Source of the DNA: Hymenobacter sp. IS2118
Lineage (GTDB): Bacteria > Bacteroidota > Bacteroidia > Cytophagales > Hymenobacteraceae
Assembly: GCF_000715495.1 (NCBI RefSeq)
Contig: NZ_JNLX01000133.1
Coordinates: 1 to 33,256, forward strand
Direction of reading: 5' to 3'
Length of the DNA stretch: 33,256 nucleotides
This document shows, piece after piece, positions 28,812-33,256 of the stretch (positions within the stretch are counted from its first letter, which is position 1; every line of letters begins with the position of its first letter). Position numbers and translations under genes: made by a program. Below the pieces are notes generated by a model. That model ran no database searches and was not told the DNA's origin. It saw only the letters and a program-made list of their open reading frames with translations.

Positions 28812-31800
28812 ATGCCTCCCTCCTTCCGCATCTACTCCTCTTCCGCCGGTTCCGGCAAAACCTATCAGTTAACGAAAGAATACCTGCTGCTGGCGCTGGG
28901 GGCCGATGACCCGGCGTATTTCAAACGGGTGCTGGCCATTACGTTTACCAACGATGCGGCGGGGGAAATGAAGCACCGCATTGTGGATGCGCTGCGAAAT
29001 TTTGCCTACCCGCCGACGGGCAAGCCGGACGCGCTGCTAGCGGAGGTGGCGGCGGAGCTGGGGCTGCCGGCGAGTGAAGTGCGGCGGCGGGCAGCGGCCA
29101 CATTCCGGCTGGTACTGTACCACTACGCCGATTTTGGGGTGAGCACGATTGACTCGTTTGTGCAGCGGATTGTGACGGCCTTTACCCGCGAATTGGGCTT
29201 GCCGGCCACGTTTGAGGTGGAGCTGGATACCGATGCGGTGCTGCAAAGTGCCGTGGCGGCGCTGCTGGACAAGGTGAACCGCGACCCGAACAGCAAATTG
29301 CTGTCACAGACGCTGGCGGAATATGCGCTGGGGCAGGCCGACGAGGGCAAGAGCTGGAGCCGGCTACCGGAGGAGCTGGCGGGCTTCGGGCGGGTGCTGT
29401 TTAATGAGACCGTACAGGAGGCAGTGGCGCAGCTGGACCGGTTGAGTCTGGCCGATTTCCGGCGCCTGGACAAGGAAATCCGGGCACGGCGGGCGGAGAT
29501 TGAGGCGGTATTTGCGCAGACGCGGGAGGTGGGCGCAGCAATTCTGAAGGAGGCTGACGTGAGCGTGGACGACCTGTACTACGGCAAAACCGGTATTGGG
29601 CAGTACGTGCAGAAAGGCGTGGCGCTGTTGCAAGCCGATGCCGGGCCGAATAGCTACGTGCGTAAAACTTTGGCCGAGGATAAATGGCACGGCGGAAAGA
29701 TAAAATCGCCGGCCGACAAGGCCCGCGTGGATGCCGTGCGCGAGCCGCTGACGGCGCTGGTGGGCACGCTGAATAAAATGCGCGCCGAGTATTTGTCGAA
29801 TTACACACTGCTGACGGCCATGCAGCCGTATTTATTTCACGCTTCGCTATTGAGCGAATTAAATAAAATAGTGGAGCAGATTAGCCGCGAGCGGAACGTG
29901 GTGTTGATTTCGGAATTTAACCGACGCATTGCCAGCATTGTGCTCACCGAACCGGTGCCGTTTTTGTATGAGCGGTTGGGCGAGAAATACGAGCACATTC
30001 TGATTGATGAGTTTCAGGACACGTCCGTTTTGCAATGGAACAACCTGCTGCCGCTGGTAGAAAACACGCTGGCCAACGGGCACAGCAGCCTGGCGGTGGG
30101 CGATGCCAAACAGGCTATTTACCGCTGGCGCGGGGGCGAAATGGAGCAGATTCTCCGGCTGCATCAAGGCGACACAGAGGCGCTGGCAGCCCGCGCCCGC
30201 GAGCCGGAGATGCGCGAGCTGCTACGGGGGCGCTATGAGGCGTTTCGGGGCAAGCTGGAGCCACGGGCCTTGCAGGTGAACTACCGGTCAGCGGCGGAAA
30301 TTATTGCGTTTAATAATTCTTTTTTTGAGGCGGTGAGTGCCCGGCACACTGACTTAGAATTGGTAACTGGCATTTATGACGCGCATTTTGGGCAGGAGGT
30401 GCCGGGGTCGCCCGGACGGGTCGCCTCACCCCCCGGCCCCCTCTCCACCGGAAAAGGGGGCCGGAGAGATGAGGTGTCCGGCCACGTCGAACTCCTCTTC
30501 ACCCAAAAAGACGCGCCCGCCCTGCGCTACGACCCGGCGGCCGGCGCATACACCGCCGAAACTCTTCCCGGCCACGCGGCAGAGGCGCTGCTTGACTACG
30601 ATGAAAGCACCTGCTATCTCACCTTGCAGCTCGTGGAGCAGGCATTGCGCGACGGCTACGAATTAGCCGATATTTCGGTGCTGTGCCGCACGCGCTACGC
30701 CAGTAAAATCATTGCCAAGTTCCTGAAAGAGCGGGGATACGCCATTATTTCGGCTGATTCGCTGGCGCTGGAATTCGCGGAGGTGGTGAACCTACTGGTG
30801 AGCATTTTGCGGGTGCTACACCAGCCTGCCAACACGCTGGCGCGGGCCGAAGCCCTGCTGCTGGTAGACAGAGTGGTGCGGGGCCTTGCGCCTACGCCAG
30901 CGCGGGCGCGGCACATTGCCGACGTAGCGAATGCAGCGGGCGGCACGTCGTTTTTTGATGAGCTGCGGGCGCTGGGCTACGATGTGAACGAGGCCGAAAC
31001 CGGCAACCTGGGCCTCTACGAATTGGCCGAGCGGCTGCTGAATCTGTTCGGGTTGCTGGGGCGGAACGGGGAGAGCGAATACCTGTTCCGCTTCCTGGAC
31101 TTGACGCTGGAATACAGCCTGAAATTCGGAAACAATCTGGGCAATTTCCTCACGCACTGGGAGGAGCGCAAGGGGCGCATCAGCATCAACGCGCCGGGCG
31201 GACGGGCAGCCATCACCATTACCACCGTTCACAAAGCCAAGGGGTTGGCCTACGGCGTGGTCATTGTGCCCTTTGCCGACTGGAGCCTGGAACCGCACCG
31301 GGGCACCCTGCTGTGGGGACACCTGGAGCCGGGCCAGAAGCCCATCGAACTCATGCCCGACGTGGCGGTGGTGAGCCTGAGCAAGGGCATTCAGCAGACG
31401 GTATTGGGGGCACAATATGATGAGGAGCGCGAGAAAACCTTCCTCGAAGGGCTGAACACGCTGTACGTGGCCTTCACCCGGCCGCGCCACCGGCTCTACG
31501 TTATCAGCAAGCGGCCGGAAGACAAGAAAACCACCAAAACCGACGAGTTGGATGCCGCCGCGCCCGCCGCCGCTGCCCGCACCGTGGCCGACCTGCTGCA
31601 CGGCTACCTCCAAAGCCGCGGCCAGTGGCAGCAGGAACAGGTGTCTTTCGTGGTGTCGCAAGGTACCCCCGCCGAGAAAAAAACTATTAGCCAACAGCTA
31701 TTAGCTAATAGCTATGAACTGACCAACCTCGCCGCCGCGCCTTGGGAAGACCGCCTCAAACTGCGTCGGCACGCGAGTACGCTATTCGATTTTGACGAGC

Positions 31801-32261
31801 AAAAGGCTCAGGCCGAGTGGGACCGCAAGCTGCACTTTGCCCTGCGCCGTCTGCTCACGGCGGCCGATGTGGGCCGGGTAGCCAGCCAGCTCGTGGCCGA
31901 GGGCATCCTGAGCGCCCGCGAGCGGCCCGCGCTGGTCGAGAGCCTGGAAACGCTGGTGCGCGACCCGCGCCTGGCGCCCTACTTCGCCCCGCACCTGAGC
32001 GTGGAAACGGAGCGCGAAATATTGGTGGGCGGCGTGAAGCTGCGCGACTACAAGCCCGACCGCGTGGTGCTCGAACCCTCCCTCGAAGCCCACCACCGCC
32101 TCGGCGGCCGGGTTACGCTGCTGGATTTCCGGCTGCCCCCGCCGCAACAGAAGCACAAACAGCTGCTGCGAAATTACGCCACGCTATTCGAGCAGCTGGG
32201 GTACGCGGAGGTGCGCGGGGTTATCTATTATTTCGGGACGGGGGAAGTGGTGGAGGTGTGA
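28812..32261 (+). CDS. UvrD/RecB-like (AddA-like) helicase with PD-(D/E)XK-type C-terminus
   Basis: A 1149-residue superfamily 1 helicase for double-strand break processing. All motifs are visible: Walker A SSSAGSGKT (9-17), Ia AITFTNDAAGEM, II LIDEFQDTS (~398-406), III GDAKQAIYRWRGG, IV QVNYRSAAEI, V TTVHKAKGLAYG and VI LYVAFTRPRHRL. The C-terminus resembles a RecB-family nuclease (DYKPDRVVLE ... LLDFRLPPPQQKHKQ), but the canonical D-Y/F-K reads Asp1105-Phe-Arg1107. Two in-frame repeat insertions are present (30424-30474 and ~31678-31725). Bacteroidota genomes usually carry an AddB-like nuclease next to this gene; none is seen here. A bidirectional hairpin follows at 32272-32302. Confidence 0.92.
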   Translation: MPPSFRIYSSSAGSGKTYQLTKEYLLLALGADDPAYFKRVLAITFTNDAAGEMKHRIVDALRNFAYPPTGKPDALLAEVAAELGLPASEVRRRAAATFRLVLYHYADFGVSTIDSFVQRIVTAFTRELGLPATFEVELDTDAVLQSAVAALLDKVNRDPNSKLLSQTLAEYALGQADEGKSWSRLPEELAGFGRVLFNETVQEAVAQLDRLSLADFRRLDKEIRARRAEIEAVFAQTREVGAAILKEADVSVDDLYYGKTGIGQYVQKGVALLQADAGPNSYVRKTLAEDKWHGGKIKSPADKARVDAVREPLTALVGTLNKMRAEYLSNYTLLTAMQPYLFHASLLSELNKIVEQISRERNVVLISEFNRRIASIVLTEPVPFLYERLGEKYEHILIDEFQDTSVLQWNNLLPLVENTLANGHSSLAVGDAKQAIYRWRGGEMEQILRLHQGDTEALAARAREPEMRELLRGRYEAFRGKLEPRALQVNYRSAAEIIAFNNSFFEAVSARHTDLELVTGIYDAHFGQEVPGSPGRVASPPGPLSTGKGGRRDEVSGHVELLFTQKDAPALRYDPAAGAYTAETLPGHAAEALLDYDESTCYLTLQLVEQALRDGYELADISVLCRTRYASKIIAKFLKERGYAIISADSLALEFAEVVNLLVSILRVLHQPANTLARAEALLLVDRVVRGLAPTPARARHIADVANAAGGTSFFDELRALGYDVNEAETGNLGLYELAERLLNLFGLLGRNGESEYLFRFLDLTLEYSLKFGNNLGNFLTHWEERKGRISINAPGGRAAITITTVHKAKGLAYGVVIVPFADWSLEPHRGTLLWGHLEPGQKPIELMPDVAVVSLSKGIQQTVLGAQYDEEREKTFLEGLNTLYVAFTRPRHRLYVISKRPEDKKTTKTDELDAAAPAAAARTVADLLHGYLQSRGQWQQEQVSFVVSQGTPAEKKTISQQLLANSYELTNLAAAPWEDRLKLRRHASTLFDFDEQKAQAEWDRKLHFALRRLLTAADVGRVASQLVAEGILSARERPALVESLETLVRDPRLAPYFAPHLSVETEREILVGGVKLRDYKPDRVVLEPSLEAHHRLGGRVTLLDFRLPPPQQKHKQLLRNYATLFEQLGYAEVRGVIYYFGTGEVVEV
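30424..30474. repeat. Palindromic repeat inserted in frame in the helicase gene
   Basis: A 51-nt imperfect inverted repeat: outer arms cctca/tgagg and inner perfect arms ccggccccct (30433-30442)/agggggccgg (30455-30464). It is translated as SPPGPLSTGKGGRRDE within a region that otherwise lacks such composition. It resembles C-rich intergenic hairpins of Cytophagales; 51 nt preserves the frame. Confidence 0.65.
31678..31725. repeat. AT-rich repeat-like insertion in the helicase gene
   Basis: An abrupt AT-rich patch in a GC-rich gene. It contains the perfect 18-nt palindrome agctattagctaatagct (31696-31713) and encodes KTISQQLLANSYELTN. Related TTAGCTgTTAGCT wording occurs just after the DUF3127 stop (near 10963). 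Confidence 0.5.
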
Positions 32262-32271
32262 TGAAAGCTAT

Positions 32272-32302
32272 AAAAAGCAGTAGCCATGCTATTGCCTTTT
32301 TG
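32272..32302. terminator. Hairpin between convergent genes
   Basis: Arms aaaaagcagtagc and gctattgccttttt pair with one bulge and a G-U pair, loop cat. It separates the convergent helicase gene and lipoprotein gene and has A and T tracts on both sides. Confidence 0.6.
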
Positions 32303-32307
32303 AGCAA

Positions 32308-32775
32308 TTATTGCTTCTTCTGATTCAGCAGTTGCTTTTCAGGATAAATAATCATTGGATTTGGTTTTTCTAATGGCTCAACCTGAAAATTAACTAGTCG
32401 CGGCTCTTTAGGCTCTAAGTCATAAAGCATAACGAACCGCAGGCTGTCGCATTTCAGAAAGTACTCGTAGATATAAGCAATGCTGCTATTTCCGTTATTA
32501 GAGATAGAGCAAAAATCTACAAATTTTCCATTACGATTTGACCAGTCACATTTAGGACCTACTTCGCTCACCATTGCCTTCACCATTTCCATTGATTTAC
32601 CAGAAAATGACTCTGCTGGAAAATGGGTAAGTACCTCGGGCTTGTCTAGATTAGCCATGATATAGGCTGCATCTTTTTCAGCCTTACTTATCTTCTCCTG
32701 TTTCTCCTGAATGTTGCAACCGGATAGTGCCACTGCACTGAAAGTTAGGACTCCAATTATGTAAAAGCGTTTCAT
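32308..32775 (-). CDS. Predicted lipoprotein, AT-rich
   Basis: A 155-residue lipoprotein. The signal MKRFYIIGVLTFSAVALSGC has a textbook lipobox LSGC with the modified Cys at residue 20. The mature part contains two-Cys pairs (GPKCDWSNRNGKFVDFCSI, and FLKCDSLRF), which could form disulfides in the periplasm. No known domain is recognised. The base composition is clearly lower in GC than the housekeeping genes of the window, and an insertion sequence begins just beyond it, so it is probably acquired. A TATCTTTA sequence on the minus strand (32822-32815) may be its -7 element. Confidence 0.8.
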   Translation of the reverse strand: MKRFYIIGVLTFSAVALSGCNIQEKQEKISKAEKDAAYIMANLDKPEVLTHFPAESFSGKSMEMVKAMVSEVGPKCDWSNRNGKFVDFCSISNNGNSSIAYIYEYFLKCDSLRFVMLYDLEPKEPRLVNFQVEPLEKPNPMIIYPEKQLLNQKKQ

Positions 32776-32906
32776 GAAAAGCGTGTGGAGAAGGGCTGTT
32801 TATTTGCGAGGCAGTAAAGATATAATCCAGCTTCATGAACCCTCGGTGTCTTCACACGCCGGGGGGGTGCAATTCAAATTGTCGCGGCGTATTGGTAACT
32901 TGTGTC

Positions 32907-33146
32907 ATGCCTACCTCCCCCACCACCGCCATGAGCAAAGCCGAATATCTCGCCTTGGCCGAGCAAAAATACAACGATTTGCAGGCCCTCGGGACCGCGC
33001 CGACTTTCTACGATTACGAGAAGTCGTTTGAAGCCATCTGGCTGGAATTGGGCCGTCAAGTGTTGGAGCGCAACATGGGCTCCGTGCCAGCCGACCGGCG
33101 TAAAAAAAAAGATGATGACGCGCTTTGGCCAAATCCAAGTAGCTAA
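32907..33146 (+). CDS. IS element ORF1 (transposase N-terminal part)
   Basis: A 79-residue protein from the ATG at 32907; a second ATG at 32931 (MSKAEYLALAEQKYNDLQAL) may be the true start. The sequence FYDYEKSFEAIWLELGRQVLE resembles the N-terminal part of transposases (ISKra4-like in my judgement). It ends soon after an A9 run (33102-33110) where the +1 frame carries the continuation. It could be a separate small protein, or the N-terminus of a frameshifted or slippage-made fusion. Confidence 0.6.
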   Translation: MPTSPTTAMSKAEYLALAEQKYNDLQALGTAPTFYDYEKSFEAIWLELGRQVLERNMGSVPADRRKKKDDDALWPNPSS

Positions 33147-33256
33147 TAGTGAGGCCTTTAGCGTGCACCCAAACGGGTTTGGCATCAGCCCCTACCTCCA
33201 GGAGAAGCTGGTTTTTTTAGGGCAATTCGAGGTCTACCAACAGGCTGCCGCCTTGA
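33112..33256 (+). CDS. IS element ORF2, transposase (partial, runs off window)
   Basis: Open frame from ATG 33112 to the window end, in the +1 frame relative to ORF1. It starts MMTRFGQIQVANSEAF, with GFGISPYLQEKLVFLGQF following. This is typical of transposases whose N-terminal part ends with a small beta-strand and a SPYLQE segment (ISKra4-like). The frame opens at the A9 run, so one polypeptide could arise by frameshifting or transcriptional slippage. The right end, catalytic DDE residues and inverted repeat lie outside the window. Confidence 0.6.
   Translation, partial: MMTRFGQIQVANSEAFSVHPNGFGISPYLQEKLVFLGQFEVYQQAAAL

Larger units (their letters stand above)
32835..33256 (+). mobile_element. 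Left part of an insertion sequence (truncated by the window edge)
   Basis: Defined by the two overlapping transposase frames. The left terminal inverted repeat should lie between ~32815 and ~32890 but I cannot fix its ends without the right copy. Confidence 0.5.

Overview
The window looks like chromosomal DNA of a Bacteroidota bacterium of the order Cytophagales, most probably Hymenobacter or a close relative. This is inferred from the GC-rich coding sequence, weak Shine-Dalgarno signals, several TAnnTTTG (-7 type) promoter elements just upstream of genes, and typical families (DUF3127, DUF1571 and DUF1232 proteins, PA2169-type four-helix proteins, a DEAD-box helicase with a Gly/Tyr-rich tail, YcbB-like L,D-transpeptidase, RecB/AddA-like helicase). 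There are no rRNA, tRNA or CRISPR features.

Layout. 1-3.2 kb: tail of an Arg/Gly-rich protein, an unknown conserved protein, a tiny lipoprotein, a ~1 kb gene-poor AT-rich stretch and an XRE-type regulator with three candidate operator repeats in its upstream region. 3.2-10.4 kb: an L,D-transpeptidase, then a run of peptide-degrading and redox enzymes: M1 aminopeptidase, cyanophycinase, aldo/keto reductase and an Ntn-type isoaspartyl peptidase/asparaginase. The cyanophycinase and isoaspartyl peptidase are the two classical steps of cyanophycin breakdown. 10.5-12.1 kb: a DUF3127 protein with an SSB-like acidic tip, an AlbA_2 protein, and an intergenic region built almost wholly of inverted repeats next to a 38-residue Lys-rich miniprotein.

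12.2-19.3 kb is the most interesting part. A divergent esterase-DinB fusion faces a co-directional set of five genes: alpha/beta-hydrolase, RimK/glutathione-synthase-like ATP-grasp enzyme with a histone H1-like tail, GCS2/YbdK-type carboxylate-amine ligase, class I glutamine amidotransferase with an unusual nucleophile motif, and a second, glutathionylspermidine-synthase-like ATP-grasp protein. Three ATP-dependent amide-forming enzymes, an amidotransferase and hydrolases together suggest synthesis and turnover of a small gamma-glutamyl or other peptide/amide metabolite. I know of no assigned pathway with this gene set, and the product is inference.

19.4-28.5 kb is housekeeping: DUF1232 membrane protein, DUF1571 protein with an inserted LysM, DECR-type reductase, atypical SDR, BaiN-like flavoprotein, PA2169 protein, DEAD-box RNA helicase, cold-shock protein and thioesterase. 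28.5-33.3 kb holds an AT-rich small membrane protein, a large UvrD/RecB-like helicase carrying two in-frame repeat insertions and an altered nuclease motif, an AT-rich lipoprotein and the left part of an insertion sequence whose transposase is probably expressed by frameshifting or slippage at an A9 run.
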